A DNA stretch of 64,000 nt from Terebella lapidaria (GCA_949152475.1 OX424570.1:26594694-26658693), one strand, 5' to 3'. Numbered from the stretch's first letter, positions 12,112 to 26,135 are shown. The notes: generated by a model from the letters alone, not told the origin. Made by a program: numbers and translations.

Positions 12112-12615
12112 TAGGGCTGGAAAGCGGAAGTATGATCGGTGATAAATTCCAATGAAATATTCGTGAATAAGGCGTCGCCGGGGATAAACTCAATTATCGC
12201 CCATTTCTAACAACGTCGATAACTGCTGAAATAACATGTCTTGTGTCAAATAACTTTAGCGAGAGTACAAAGCAGGTATACTTAAAAGCAGGTATAAAAT
12301 TCATTAGAATAACAGGCCGTCTGCCGGCAAGTTTGCCACAGCAAGGCTTTATTCGAAGTGCCGTTTTTTTTCAGTGCCTCTTCGAAGCTTGGATATGTTT
12401 TGGAATTGGACAACTTTTATCTTTTACAACAGTTTTTGTATATCTTCATCGTGTATGGCTACTATAATACACTAAAGACATCGTTTATATACTTAAAATC
12501 ACCATATTAAATGCACCCCCATGTTAAAAGATAGGGAGGCGTCAGGTGCTTATCCCCAGTCCGAATAAATTCATTGGAATTTGTCATCGATCAGTACTTC
12601 CGCTTTCCAGCCCTA
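12112..12615. mobile_element. MITE with ~46-bp terminal inverted repeats
   Basis: The left end TAGGGCTGGAAAGCGGAAGT continues with ATGATCGGTGATAAATTCCA. The right end is its imperfect reverse complement, running from TGGAATTTGTCATCGATCAG through TACTTCCGCTTTCCAGCCCT to a final A. No transposase is encoded, so this is a non-autonomous DNA transposon of about 504 bp. The duplicate copy is at 17345-17848. Confidence 0.8.
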
Positions 12616-13969
12616 TTAAAGAAACCAACATGCATATGGAGAAATGTAACAATGTACCAGGTTACAAGCCTACGAAATGTCAGGTTATGACACTGACATT
12701 TGACAGTGTAGAAAATGGCCGAATGGACCATTTCACAGAGCCCCCTCGGATCTCATGAATATATGGCATTACTCGGTAATTTCCGTAGTTCAAACGGACC
12801 AATGGCTACTGAGGGCAGAACACGAGCTTCCATGGCAGCGTAAAACCACACACGAGAATCCGAAGTTGTCTTGAGCTGCATGCGCGCGCTCATCCGCGTG
12901 CACGTTCAAGCAGTCACGCAATATGGTTATATGATAAAAGACCGTTGTGAATGAAGGAATGGACATATACCAACAAATATGCCATTTTGCAGATACATTT
13001 GTGTTTGTATAATATATTTAGGCCATTTGAGTCGACTCAAATGCTTACTTTATCTAAATGCGATGTATATATGTGCACATTTATCGTTTGAAGTTATGCC
13101 CAAAACGGTTGAAAGGGATTCAAAGCCCCTCGATTCTGATTGGTCCAAAAATGTTAACGTTTTCAGACTTCGGAAATAATTGGCGGGAGTCCCTATGAAA
13201 TGGTCCATTCATATGTTTGAACGCAGTTGACAAGAGCTAGATTTTCAGGGTATGTCTTAACTCTTGATGTACACCATTTCTGGCATAATCCATGTCATAG
13301 TATTCTGAAGTCCCTCCTTCACTGCAGATTTCAGTGGTTTTGCGAAACATATAGCTGAACCTGGAATATAACGCTGTTTGTATGCACACTTTGGTATTCA
13401 ACACAATCTAGGAAGTCTAGTCTAAGGTCAATATTGAAGCTATAATCGCTTTTAGAATTGACAAAATTTATTCATTCTGCGGTAACTTCGTTTTGTCTAT
13501 AGAATGAGAAATCGTACAAATTTGGATCTGAAAATTTGTATTAGGTGCCTAAGTTGAGTTGCCAAATCAAGATACAAACTCGGGCCAATCGATCTCGCAT
13601 CAATTTTTTCCCTCAAAGCGGCCCGCCTTGCGGGTGAGTTGTACACACGGTCTCATGACGTCATTGGTATTTGTCTAGATACTGTGGCAACCGGCAATGT
13701 AGGCAGGCCGATCATTCTCTATCAACTGTTTTCATGCACGATTAACGGCAATTTTCTAAGAATCTGTTGTCGAACTGTGCATTCCTATATATTCCCGACT
13801 ATCTCGAGATGTACTTTTCATGTGTGACAAACAAGAATGCTAAATTTGGCTGATTTTAAAAATGATTTCAACTTTAAAATACAACAGGACAGATATGTGG
13901 TGGTCAATCGCTTCCTTTCTAGAGTATAGTCCATGTGGCCCAAGTATTATACACTGCGCCTCAATACTC

Positions 13970-14205
13970 AGTATCAACTCAGTAGCCTTTTGGCTTGTGA
14001 TTAGGTACTTATGTACTTGACATATATCTATTCCATGGGGTTTGTTTCGGATTTCAAAATTATTTGCATAGGTTGTTGGGCAGTTGTATACTAAATCCAT
14101 CAGGTGTAAAGTAGAAACAACTACACTTACCACACTGTCTTACCACACTGTCTGGAATCATCAAAATTTGGCTGTATTGGTGGTAATAGATTGATTCTTA
14201 CATCC
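13970..14205 (+). mobile_element. Short interspersed element copy, internally deleted
   Basis: It carries the family's start (AACTCAGTAGCCTTTTGGCT), middle (TAGGTTGTTGGGCAGTTGTA) and end (TGGTGGTAATAGATTGAT, TCTTACA). The central hairpin block is missing, and CTTACCACACTGTCT is duplicated at the deletion. An identical copy lies at 19203-19438. Confidence 0.85.
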
Positions 14206-14344
14206 CATCCCGTTCGATTCATACCCCTCCTTGCCGGTCAATCATTTGCCACCTGATCAATTAGTTTCAGCTTTAAATCGAAACTTCTGCTGTCCCAGCG
14301 ACATGTTACCCATGTCTGCCACATGTTTACTAGAAGTTGACGAC

Positions 14345-14526
14345 GTTGAGCTGCAGCAGGCAGAAACAATTATATTTACCACACTGTCTGTCCCTGATGA
14401 CGCCAGTGTGTCTTTCGATAAAGTAATTGGTCGGACTTTGTTTCTATTGCAAAATGTTGTGTTTCACGTTTGTTATTGGAATCATCAAAATTTGGCTGTA
14501 TTGGTGGTAACAGATTGATACTTACA
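14345..14526 (+). mobile_element. Short interspersed element, 3' part
   Basis: It contains CCTGATGACGCCAGTGTGTC, TTGGTCGGACTTTGTTTCTA, ATCATCAAAATTTGGCTGTA and the terminal GATACTTACA. The 5' part is absent. An identical copy lies at 19578-19759. Confidence 0.85.
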
Positions 14527-16799
14527 CTCACCCACTAAATGAATGTTATTTAAACCATCTGTCACCTTTTCAATCCTTATCGAATACGGAGGAAAACACA
14601 GGATATGATAGGCCTACTTGTGCCGTTCATGTGTATATGTTGGATTATCATGTGTGCCAAAAGTACCCAACTCGTCAAAGAGGCATTGGCAATCATATAT
14701 TTTCTTCAAAATATATTATTGCACACAAATACAATATTAGGATCTCCTAATGAATATTCATGAATATTCTATTTCGAAAATATATGTCAGCACAGCCTTA
14801 GCCAATCCTGAAAGGTTTTCGGTTTCAACCTCTTCACGTTCCGGCGACTTCCTTCCAGAATCTTCAACGCGATCCATAATCAATTCAAAGTTGAATTTTC
14901 ATTTAAATGGTTGGGCTTCTCGGTATTTTGGACCTTGCGTAACAGTTTCAAATTATCATTCCGACAATGTTCAGGTCACCTGTGAACATGAGCTCGAGGG
15001 GACTACACAAGTGTGGTGATAAAGTATATGAATGTGATGGTGGGTTGGCCTTGAAAGTATGCACATTGAAATGTTTCAGTGTAGACTAGTGGTTAAAATG
15101 TCCCTGTCATTGTCAGTACCACAAAAATATTCTTAACAAATCATTTGAAGCTGTCTCTGTAGCTATTGACGCATTAATTTTTGAGGTGTTGGACCTGCTA
15201 TTCTGCGATTTTGATGCGGCCGGAAAATTTAACAAAGGTCAGGAGAAGTTTCCGACCCGGAAGCCAAGGAAGCCATGGCTTCGAGCTGTGCTCGCTGATT
15301 GAAATCCGATGTGAAGAGCTTGAGGTACTTTTTGCTGGTTTGTTTGTCAGTGTCAAGAAGGGTGACGAGTCTTGAGTATGAGTCTGTCTCCCCGACAAAC
15401 ATGCGCCAATCATTCGACCGAATTCTACTGGTTACACCACCAATCATAGCGCCAATTCTTGAAGAAACAGGGCAAAGGCAGTCGTGAGCACGCATTATGA
15501 TGCCCTGGAACCAGCTGATATCATATATACTCTGGGAAAAAGGCCTTTTCGGCACAATATTTGAATCACTCGTAACTACACTAATATTCGGTGGAATAAC
15601 TGTGTAAAATTGTTGGCCATCGACATTGGAGATAGGACGATGTTGTCTTGAAGGAAGATGCGGACAGGAAGTCGTACTTGGAACTGTTGGAGTGCGAGTC
15701 CAAAAGACGAAATGGTGGCAACTTCACTGGTGTAGGTGACACTGTCCCAAAATCATGGTTCAACGGCACGTAGCAACTAAACATGCGCCGGTAGCTGGAA
15801 CTTAAGCCATCTTCCGCTCTATCCCCAGACAGTCTATTCCATCTGGTCGTGATTCCAGTAGCCGTTCTGGAACGACAGGGTGGTAAGGGGATGAAATTAG
15901 CATTAGTAGCCCGAGGCCTGTTAAAAGGCAGAAAAAAGCAGAAAAGCCCTAATCGCCAGGTGGTAGCACTGTTTTAATGGTAATATGACGTCATAACGTT
16001 ATTTATTATGGCTATGCCATGGTATTACTTCAAACAAAATTATCACTTTACAATGCTGCCATCTATCGAATGAGCTTTGTACACGCCCCATTCCCACTCC
16101 CCCTCTAGTGGTTCCCGACAATCTGTTAACATGTTTAGAAAACGGGTTCTGGTACTTCCTGCCCTTTAACACAGCCCATTCAGCAATTGTAGTAGCGCAT
16201 TTGATTGGTCAGGTTTGGTATAACGTCACGAATGGAAAGTTTTCAGATAATCTCTCTCACACGAGTCATGACAGAGATCTTTGACATGTTGACTTTGACT
16301 GTAAAAATGTTGAAATTTATTCCAAATGTATCGCCGCCACCGGTTAGAAAGGCAAGAACAGACCAGGACAAAAGGAAAAAAGATCTTAAAATTACCTCAT
16401 GTCGATAAAAGAATTCGCATGGCTGAGATCAGGTGCAAGTCAAGCATGCCAGTAACTGTCACACTCACAGTGACAAGGACAAGATGGTCCATCAAGCTTC
16501 CTAACCGAGTTAGCTTCCACAATTATTCAGAGGGACCCTCGTACTTTTGTCATAGGTTGTACCAATGAATCTGGAAAGAAGAACATTCATGAACAGTCAG
16601 AAGGACACAAACTTGCTATCCAACATTTGCAAAGTAGACAGAAACCTGTCGGTAAATCGGTTGCTGAAAAATTCCTCCAAACCGTGGTAGAGGTGTGCCT
16701 GTACTTGGAGTTCAAGCGAAGACGGTCATATTCCGCTTTGTTCCCAGACAGTCCACTCAGTCTGGCTGTGATTCCAGCAGCATTTCCGGAGCGACAGAG

Positions 16800-17137
16800 T
16801 GATCACTGAGTGGTACTTCCCCAGACCCATGGGATTGAAGTCTCCTTCAGCTGAGACTGGCTTGGCCTATCTGAAAAAAAAAAACACTCAGTGAAGAAAA
16901 CTGCTGTCACCACTCCATTCAAGAAGGTATTCCTCGACACAGAGCCAGCAATTCATTGCCCATAAATCTGAGCAGTCAATCTTCCAAGTATACATTCTGT
17001 CTCTCAGCATTCTGAGAGTACAGATCCCATTATGAAGGAAACAAGAAAATACCGCTAAATGTGGGACAAGACATTAGAGCTTGAGCACATCAACATCACC
17101 GGAATAGCTGGATGTATTTTACACAGTGTTACATCTG
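16800..17137 (+). repeat. Shared terminal segment of the tandem units
   Basis: The segment from GAGTGGTACTTCCCCAGACC through CAGCTGAGACTGGCTTGGCC to GTGTTACATCTG is found at the ends of units A and B and again, diverged, at about 27168-27547, where the next unit begins. It therefore marks the right boundary of three adjacent duplicated blocks, and probably marks a breakpoint or the end of a mobile element. Confidence 0.85.
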
Positions 17138-17147
17138 TGTAAAATGT

Positions 17148-20100
17148 AAAATTGGGACGTATTAATGATATTATAGTTTGATATTTACAATACACTACCG
17201 GGAAACGAGACTACATGGAGAATGGAGAAGATACAGTTTGTTTGTACATGATAATAATACAAATAATAATAATAAAAATAATTTATTCTTGTATAGTGCA
17301 AACGAATATTGCAAATATTCTTGTTGCGCTTACACATCAAACGATAGGGCTGGAAAGCGGAAGTATGATCGGTGATAAATTCCAATGAAATATTCGTGAA
17401 TAAGGCGTCGCCGGGGATAAACTCAATTATCGCCCATTTCTAACAACGTCGATAACTGCTGAAATAACATGTCTTGTGTCAAATAACTTTAGCGAGAGTA
17501 CAAAGCAGGTATACTTAAAAGCAGGTATAAAATTCATTAGAATAACAGGCCGTCTGCCGGCAAGTTTGCCACAGCAAGGCTTTATTCGAAGTGCCGTTTT
17601 TTTTCAGTGCCTCTTCGAAGCTTGGATATGTTTTGGAATTGGACAACTTTTATCTTTTACAACAGTTTTTGTATATCTTCATCGTGTATGGCTACTATAA
17701 TACACTAAAGACATCGTTTATATACTTAAAATCACCATATTAAATGCACCCCCATGTTAAAAGATAGGGAGGCGTCAGGTGCTTATCCCCAGTCCGAATA
17801 AATTCATTGGAATTTGTCATCGATCAGTACTTCCGCTTTCCAGCCCTATTAAAGAAACCAACATGCATATGGAGAAATGTAACAATGTACCAGGTTACAA
17901 GCCTACGAAATGTCAGGTTATGACACTGACATTTGACAGTGTAGAAAATGGCCGAATGGACCATTTCACAGAGCCCCCTCGGATCTCATGAATATATGGC
18001 ATTACTCGGTAATTTCCGTAGTTCAAACGGACCAATGGCTACTGAGGGCAGAACACGAGCTTCCATGGCAGCGTAAAACCACACACGAGAATCCGAAGTT
18101 GTCTTGAGCTGCATGCGCGCGCTCATCCGCGTGCACGTTCAAGCAGTCACGCAATATGGTTATATGATAAAAGACCGTTGTGAATGAAGGAATGGACATA
18201 TACCAACAAATATGCCATTTTGCAGATACATTTGTGTTTGTATAATATATTTAGGCCATTTGAGTCGACTCAAATGCTTACTTTATCTAAATGCGATGTA
18301 TATATGTGCACATTTATCGTTTGAAGTTATGCCCAAAACGGTTGAAAGGGATTCAAAGCCCCTCGATTCTGATTGGTCCAAAAATGTTAACGTTTTCAGA
18401 CTTCGGAAATAATTGGCGGGAGTCCCTATGAAATGGTCCATTCATATGTTTGAACGCAGTTGACAAGAGCTAGATTTTCAGGGTATGTCTTAACTCTTGA
18501 TGTACACCATTTCTGGCATAATCCATGTCATAGTATTCTGAAGTCCCTCCTTCACTGCAGATTTCAGTGGTTTTGCGAAACATATAGCTGAACCTGGAAT
18601 ATAACGCTGTTTGTATGCACACTTTGGTATTCAACACAATCTAGGAAGTCTAGTCTAAGGTCAATATTGAAGCTATAATCGCTTTTAGAATTGACAAAAT
18701 TTATTCATTCTGCGGTAACTTCGTTTTGTCTATAGAATGAGAAATCGTACAAATTTGGATCTGAAAATTTGTATTAGGTGCCTAAGTTGAGTTGCCAAAT
18801 CAAGATACAAACTCGGGCCAATCGATCTCGCATCAATTTTTTCCCTCAAAGCGGCCCGCCTTGCGGGTGAGTTGTACACACGGTCTCATGACGTCATTGG
18901 TATTTGTCTAGATACTGTGGCAACCGGCAATGTAGGCAGGCCGATCATTCTCTATCAACTGTTTTCATGCACGATTAACGGCAATTTTCTAAGAATCTGT
19001 TGTCGAACTGTGCATTCCTATATATTCCCGACTATCTCGAGATGTACTTTTCATGTGTGACAAACAAGAATGCTAAATTTGGCTGATTTTAAAAATGATT
19101 TCAACTTTAAAATACAACAGGACAGATATGTGGTGGTCAATCGCTTCCTTTCTAGAGTATAGTCCATGTGGCCCAAGTATTATACACTGCGCCTCAATAC
19201 TCAGTATCAACTCAGTAGCCTTTTGGCTTGTGATTAGGTACTTATGTACTTGACATATATCTATTCCATGGGGTTTGTTTCGGATTTCAAAATTATTTGC
19301 ATAGGTTGTTGGGCAGTTGTATACTAAATCCATCAGGTGTAAAGTAGAAACAACTACACTTACCACACTGTCTTACCACACTGTCTGGAATCATCAAAAT
19401 TTGGCTGTATTGGTGGTAATAGATTGATTCTTACATCCCATCCCGTTCGATTCATACCCCTCCTTGCCGGTCAATCATTTGCCACCTGATCAATTAGTTT
19501 CAGCTTTAAATCGAAACTTCTGCTGTCCCAGCGACATGTTACCCATGTCTGCCACATGTTTACTAGAAGTTGACGACGTTGAGCTGCAGCAGGCAGAAAC
19601 AATTATATTTACCACACTGTCTGTCCCTGATGACGCCAGTGTGTCTTTCGATAAAGTAATTGGTCGGACTTTGTTTCTATTGCAAAATGTTGTGTTTCAC
19701 GTTTGTTATTGGAATCATCAAAATTTGGCTGTATTGGTGGTAACAGATTGATACTTACACTCACCCACTAAATGAATGTTATTTAAACCATCTGTCACCT
19801 TTTCAATCCTTATCGAATACGGAGGAAAACACAGGATATGATAGGCCTACTTGTGCCGTTCATGTGTATATGTTGGATTATCATGTGTGCCAAAAGTACC
19901 CAACTCGTCAAAGAGGCATTGGCAATCATATATTTTCTTCAAAATATATTATTGCACACAAATACAATATTAGGATCTCCTAATGAATATTCATGAATAT
20001 TCTATTTCGAAAATATATGTCAGCACAGCCTTAGCCAATCCTGAAAGGTTTTCGGTTTCAACCTCTTCACGTTCCGGCGACTTCCTTCCAGAATCTTCAA

Positions 20101-22370
20101 CGCGATCCATAATCAATTCAAAGTTGAATTTTCATTTAAATGGTTGGGCTTCTCGGTATTTTGGACCTTGCGTAACAGTTTCAAATTATCATTCCGACAA
20201 TGTTCAGGTCACCTGTGAACATGAGCTCGAGGGGACTACACAAGTGTGGTGATAAAGTATATGAATGTGATGGTGGGTTGGCCTTGAAAGTATGCACATT
20301 GAAATGTTTCAGTGTAGACTAGTGGTTAAAATGTCCCTGTCATTGTCAGTACCACAAAAATATTCTTAACAAATCATTTGAAGCTGTCTCTGTAGCTATT
20401 GACGCATTAATTTTTGAGGTGTTGGACCTGCTATTCTGCGATTTTGATGCGGCCGGAAAATTTAACAAAGGTCAGGAGAAGTTTCCGACCCGGAAGCCAA
20501 GGAAGCCATGGCTTCGAGCTGTGCTCGCTGATTGAAATCCGATGTGAAGAGCTTGAGGTACTTTTTGCTGGTTTGTTTGTCAGTGTCAAGAAGGGTGACG
20601 AGTCTTGAGTATGAGTCTGTCTCCCCGACAAACATGCGCCAATCATTCGACCGAATTCTACTGGTTACACCACCAATCATAGCGCCAATTCTTGAAGAAA
20701 CAGGGCAAAGGCAGTCGTGAGCACGCATTATGATGCCCTGGAACCAGCTGATATCATATATACTCTGGGAAAAAGGCCTTTTCGGCACAATATTTGAATC
20801 ACTCGTAACTACACTAATATTCGGTGGAATAACTGTGTAAAATTGTTGGCCATCGACATTGGAGATAGGACGATGTTGTCTTGAAGGAAGATGCGGACAG
20901 GAAGTCGTACTTGGAACTGTTGGAGTGCGAGTCCAAAAGACGAAATGGTGGCAACTTCACTGGTGTAGGTGACACTGTCCCAAAATCATGGTTCAACGGC
21001 ACGTAGCAACTAAACATGCGCCGGTAGCTGGAACTTAAGCCATCTTCCGCTCTATCCCCAGACAGTCTATTCCATCTGGTCGTGATTCCAGTAGCCGTTC
21101 TGGAACGACAGGGTGGTAAGGGGATGAAATTAGCATTAGTAGCCCGAGGCCTGTTAAAAGGCAGAAAAAAGCAGAAAAGCCCTAATCGCCAGGTGGTAGC
21201 ACTGTTTTAATGGTAATATGACGTCATAACGTTATTTATTATGGCTATGCCATGGTATTACTTCAAACAAAATTATCACTTTACAATGCTGCCATCTATC
21301 GAATGAGCTTTGTACACGCCCCATTCCCACTCCCCCTCTAGTGGTTCCCGACAATCTGTTAACATGTTTAGAAAACGGGTTCTGGTACTTCCTGCCCTTT
21401 AACACAGCCCATTCAGCAATTGTAGTAGCGCATTTGATTGGTCAGGTTTGGTATAACGTCACGAATGGAAAGTTTTCAGATAATCTCTCTCACACGAGTC
21501 ATGACAGAGATCTTTGACATGTTGACTTTGACTGTAAAAATGTTGAAATTTATTCCAAATGTATCGCCGCCACCGGTTAGAAAGGCAAGAACAGACCAGG
21601 ACAAAAGGAAAAAAGATCTTAAAATTACCTCATGTCGATAAAAGAATTCGCATGGCTGAGATCAGGTGCAAGTCAAGCATGCCAGTAACTGTCACACTCA
21701 CAGTGACAAGGACAAGATGGTCCATCAAGCTTCCTAACCGAGTTAGCTTCCACAATTATTCAGAGGGACCCTCGTACTTTTGTCATAGGTTGTACCAATG
21801 AATCTGGAAAGAAGAACATTCATGAACAGTCAGAAGGACACAAACTTGCTATCCAACATTTGCAAAGTAGACAGAAACCTGTCGGTAAATCGGTTGCTGA
21901 AAAATTCCTCCAAACCGTGGTAGAGGTGTGCCTGTACTTGGAGTTCAAGCGAAGACGGTCATATTCCGCTTTGTTCCCAGACAGTCCACTCAGTCTGGCT
22001 GTGATTCCAGCAGCATTTCCGGAGCGACAGAGTGATCACTGAGTGGTACTTCCCCAGACCCATGGGATTGAAGTCTCCTTCAGCTGAGACTGGCTTGGCC
22101 TATCTGAAAAAAAAAAACACTCAGTGAAGAAAACTGCTGTCACCACTCCATTCAAGAAGGTATTCCTCGACACAGAGCCAGCAATTCATTGCCCATAAAT
22201 CTGAGCAGTCAATCTTCCAAGTATACATTCTGTCTCTCAGCATTCTGAGAGTACAGATCCCATTATGAAGGAAACAAGAAAATACCGCTAAATGTGGGAC
22301 AAGACATTAGAGCTTGAGCACATCAACATCACCGGAATAGCTGGATGTATTTTACACAGTGTTACATCTG
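17148..22370 (+). repeat. Tandem segmental duplication, unit B (5223 bp)
   Basis: Apparently exact second copy of 11915-17137, including the MITE (17345-17848), both short interspersed element pieces (19203-19438 and 19578-19759) and the terminal segment. It ends at a poly-C run (22371-22384) where unit A instead runs into TGTAAAATGT. The lack of visible differences means either a very recent duplication or an assembly duplication of one locus. Confidence 0.95.
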
Positions 22371-22752
22371 CCCCCCCCCCCCCCAAGTGTTCCAGAGCCT
22401 TGGTGTAGTCTATTTGTGTGGAAACTTTTTTGCTACCACCCTACCCGATATGAATTAATTCATTCCCGTATATTATACTAAGTTATGGAAAATATATACC
22501 TAATTCCTTCGTAGTCATAATACGAAACTATGACCTTTTTATCGAAACAGATCGATGCGCTGAAAAAACTGTGAGGAATATTTGCATCTGATATCATGAG
22601 GTCAATTTGAGGTTTTTAATCAAATCTATAACAAAATTAGAATTAAATTAAGAAATCTGATTATGTAGTAGATATACATGATTGTAAGTTGTTCATTTGG
22701 CATTCCGGTTTGACACTCTTCCTAATTCTTATTCCATTATCTGGTATTCTAT

Positions 22753-22825
22753 TAGCCCCAGTATTGGCCAATGTTTACAGTCTTTACAGTCGATGGACTG
22801 TAAACATTGACCAATACTGGGGCTA
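22753..22825. repeat. Hairpin with 29-bp arms
   Basis: The left arm begins TAGCCCCAGTATTGG and the right arm is its reverse complement ending CCAATACTGGGGCTA, with one mismatch in 29 and a 15-base loop (CTTTACAGTCGATGG). The same hairpin is preserved at 27942-28014 in unit C2. Confidence 0.95.
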
Positions 22826-24207
22826 GTTTTCTATGATAGTGGTGTCATCTTAGCATTTCAGTCATTCGAAAATCTGCTCGATTAGTCGTTTCCAGGAGCG
22901 ACGGCATATAGAAAGTAGAAACGTCTTACCACAACAGACACGAGTAGCCATGATAACGATTGTTTCCCCCACAATCATTTACGATGTTAGAATAGAAATA
23001 ACGTATAGATTTTTCATATTGTGGACAAAATAAACTTCTCGGGACGAGTGCATTGTCACATTGCGTTTGAAGTTTTTTGTGCGACAATTACTTTTAGGGC
23101 CTCTACCATTCGCCTCTGCCCATTCCGGTTTAGCAAAACTTTGCCTTTGATTTGCATGGAAGACGTTATTCTGGAATAGGACGGCCTTTCCCGCGCTACC
23201 AGCTCGGGGCTGGTTCACGGTCGATCTTCTGAGTTTTGAATTGAGTTTTGGCGAGGTCAGAATTGCAAATGGCGGGCGAATGATGCTCCCTCATTTTTTG
23301 TCGAAATATGGGATCGTATCAATTGTACCTTGTTATCAGGAAATGTATATCTTATGCGCAGTCATTTCTGGTTGGAAATTTGTAGTGGTTGATGTATATT
23401 TCCGCCATATCACATCATTCATAATTGTTCACAAAATAGACTTCTCTGGAGAAGTGACAATGCATTGTCATCACCGCCTTCGAAGTTTTGTTTGTGCTAC
23501 AATTACTACTCGTAAATTATTTGAGGGTTTGATCATGAGTGTGAGGGCATCGCTGTCAGACACACAGCAAATAGGAGGTCCACCGTCTTTTTTAAAGTAT
23601 GGTGCGCCCCTAGTGAGTGGCGGCAGACAGCCTCTGGATAAATTTTGATGTACAACTTGATGTTGTACAACCTTATGTGTCAATCCTAATAGGTTATACG
23701 TGTACGTGTTCCTGTGAAGCTCATTTTGTCATTGCTTGCTTGAAGTGATCTGTCGAATGTGTTCATGCTTTCAGCAAGAGGAAATTTTCCTTCATAATGT
23801 TGTCGTCCATACATTCCCTCCTCAACGTCAGTGTTTCTGAGCCTGTAATGTGTCATTATAGATTTGATGTTGAAATATACTGAATTGACTTGAAATGTTT
23901 TATAGATGATATGCATCTTCCAAAGATACATATCAACTTTGGCAATTGGAGTGAAAAAAAGCACAGTATACTAATATTTATATGAATTTTTTTTCATGGT
24001 TGATGTCTTTTGGATGTGAGAAAAACCTTTCTCAAGAGACTACACAATTTTAGCATGCATCACAGGTATGACACTGCAATATGCAGCAATAAAAAATATA
24101 ATAGTATAAAATACATCATCCATTATAAATCAAATTACAAATATGTTCAATAAGCTATGACTTCACAGAAGACAGCAATTTTAATCTGAAATTTTAGATT
24201 CAATTCT

Positions 24208-24520
24208 GTCTATGAACTCAGTAGCCTGTTGGCTCTGATTAGGTGCTTATGTACTTGTGATACATCGATTCCAATGGGTTTCTTTCGGATTTCTTAATTC
24301 CGATTCCTAATTCCATAGGTTGTTGTGCAGTTGTATACAAATTCCATCAGGTGTAGAGTGGAGACAAATACATTCCAGACACTGCCCCTGATGACGCCAG
24401 TGTGTCTCTGGATGAAATGATTGGTCTTGGTTTGTTTCTATTGCGAAATGTTATGTTTCACGTTTGCTATTATCATCATTAAAATCTAGTTGTCTCGTTG
24501 GTAATACATTGATACTTACA
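24208..24520 (+). mobile_element. Short interspersed element, diverged near-full copy
   Basis: It runs from AACTCAGTAGCCTGTTGGCT through CCTGATGACGCCAGTGTGTC to GATACTTACA. The paralogous copy in unit C2 is at about 29418-29725. Confidence 0.85.
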
Positions 24521-25867
24521 TTCATATAAATATTTATCCGCATTGTACTTGAGCATCAAGAAAAAGAGAAAAAAATGGAAGGACGTAGTTGGAAATCATA
24601 AACAATGTATTCATTGAACATACATGTGTAAAAAATACAAGCGCCATTAAATATGCACATTATGCTTTAAATTAATAATGTACATTAATGCGTTTGTCAT
24701 AAATTTCATACATGCTACTTATGCGATTATTTTCATTTTTGACAAGGAGTTTTTTTGCACCGAGTTTACAAATGCTTCAAAATCGGTGATTTTCTGTTGA
24801 CTTGGGAGGTTTTGATTGCAGAAATGATTTTGTTTCAAACTTGAATGATGCTGACCATACTAGCTATCTCATCTTGATGCAACGTGCACACTATCAGTAA
24901 CTTATGAGGAACCTGGCATCCAACAGTTCTGTGATTGTTCTGAACACCTTCTCACAGCATTTTTTGGAATGTGCTTTTGAATCGGCTTCTCCAGTCACTG
25001 TATGGACTAGGACAGAGAGGGCAGTGGCAGAATGACATTGTATCGACTCCCCAAATTCCGACACGGAACGATGGGGTGTCGGAACATGGAGGTAGACTCC
25101 GACAGAATAGAGAGTACCAGTGGAATACGTCTTTTAACTGTAGGCTTTGAAGTGTGTGAAGAAGTCTGTTGTGCTTAACAATTTCGAGAGGTACAGTGTA
25201 CAATCCAGTTGTCCTAAGATTTTCTTGACGATATACTACTAGCCGGCCACGTAGTTAACCACAATCTCAACAGGTACAGAGCATAGGCATCCATTGACTC
25301 TATGATTAATACTGTAAGATTCTCTTTGTTTACTTCGTTTTGGTGCTTCTTTTTCATTGAACTGAGGTCATTCGAACAGGATACTATTTTCATCCCCGTC
25401 ATCCGAACAATTGCTGCCATTTACCATGTTTACTGTTGGCATGAACATGAGCGGTGAATGTACTGTACACAGACTCTCTTGTTGACAGGTTGAATCTTTA
25501 ACTTCCCTTCCCTTTGACCTGTGAAGAAGAAGTTTTCTATACAGTCCTGATTAATGCGTCCTGTGAGGAGGTAAAGAACCTTTCGATCTCCACAAGGTCA
25601 TGAAGCAACATTATTATTTCAGTGAGATTGGACTATAGGGCTTTGAAGCATACATGTTTGTCGCACCTTTCCCTTCACAATCCGTAGCTTGGCCGTTTTC
25701 TTGATATTGTCCAGCTTCTCCAGGTGATGTTGTGACTGGCTTGTTAGCCTTAACATACATTAAGGAACTGTTATAATGAATATTCATCACGTCACGAGGG
25801 TGAATCAAGTTAATTAGGCTAATGAAACTTGAATACCATACCATGAATACGATACTACTAGTACCAT

Positions 25868-26135
25868 AAAGTATGAACTCAATAGCCTTTTGGCTTGCAC
25901 GTCCCTTGTCATGTATCTATCCAAGGGGATTGTGGATTTGTAAGTTTCATAGTTGTCGGGCAGTTGTATGCTAATTCCATCAGGTGTACAGTAGAAACAA
26001 CTACATTTTACACACTGTCTGTCCCTGATGACGACAGTGTCTTTGGATGAGCTAATTGGTCGGGCTTTGTTTCTATTGCAAAATGTTGTAGATCTATTTT
26101 ACGTTTGTGGCATCATTAAAATCTAATTGTATTGA
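25868..26135 (+). mobile_element. Short interspersed element, diverged copy
   Basis: It starts TATGAACTCAATAGCCTTTT, contains CCCTGATGACGACAGTGTCT and GGTCGGGCTTTGTTTCTATT, and ends near TTGATACTTAGA. The paralogous copy in C2 is at about 31070-31355. Confidence 0.8.

Larger units (their letters stand above)
11915..17137 (+). repeat. Tandem segmental duplication, unit A (5223 bp)
   Basis: The segment beginning AAAATTGGGACGTATTAATG and ending TTACACAGTGTTACATCTG is repeated at 17148-22370, offset by exactly 5233 bp with only TGTAAAATGT between the copies. Every short ORF translation in unit A is identical in unit B, and the sampled lines, including an 11-A run, are also identical. The unit contains an inverted-repeat element (12112-12615), two pieces of the short interspersed family and the terminal segment described at 16800-17137. 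No complete gene was recognised. A frame at 15229-15555 (minus) and one at about 16500-16809 (plus, with EGHKLAIQHLQSRQKPVGK) may be transposase-like remnants, but I cannot assign them. Confidence 0.95.

Noticed and set aside
12111-12617. Repeated small ORFs in units A and B (for example 12243-12467 and 17476-17700)
   Set aside because: Their identity between copies reflects the recent duplication of the whole DNA segment, not selection on protein. They overlap a MITE and show no domain.
23241-23648. 135-codon ORF in unit C1 as a gene
   Set aside because: The matching frame in C2 (28425-28697) is broken early by a frameshift, and no domain is recognisable.
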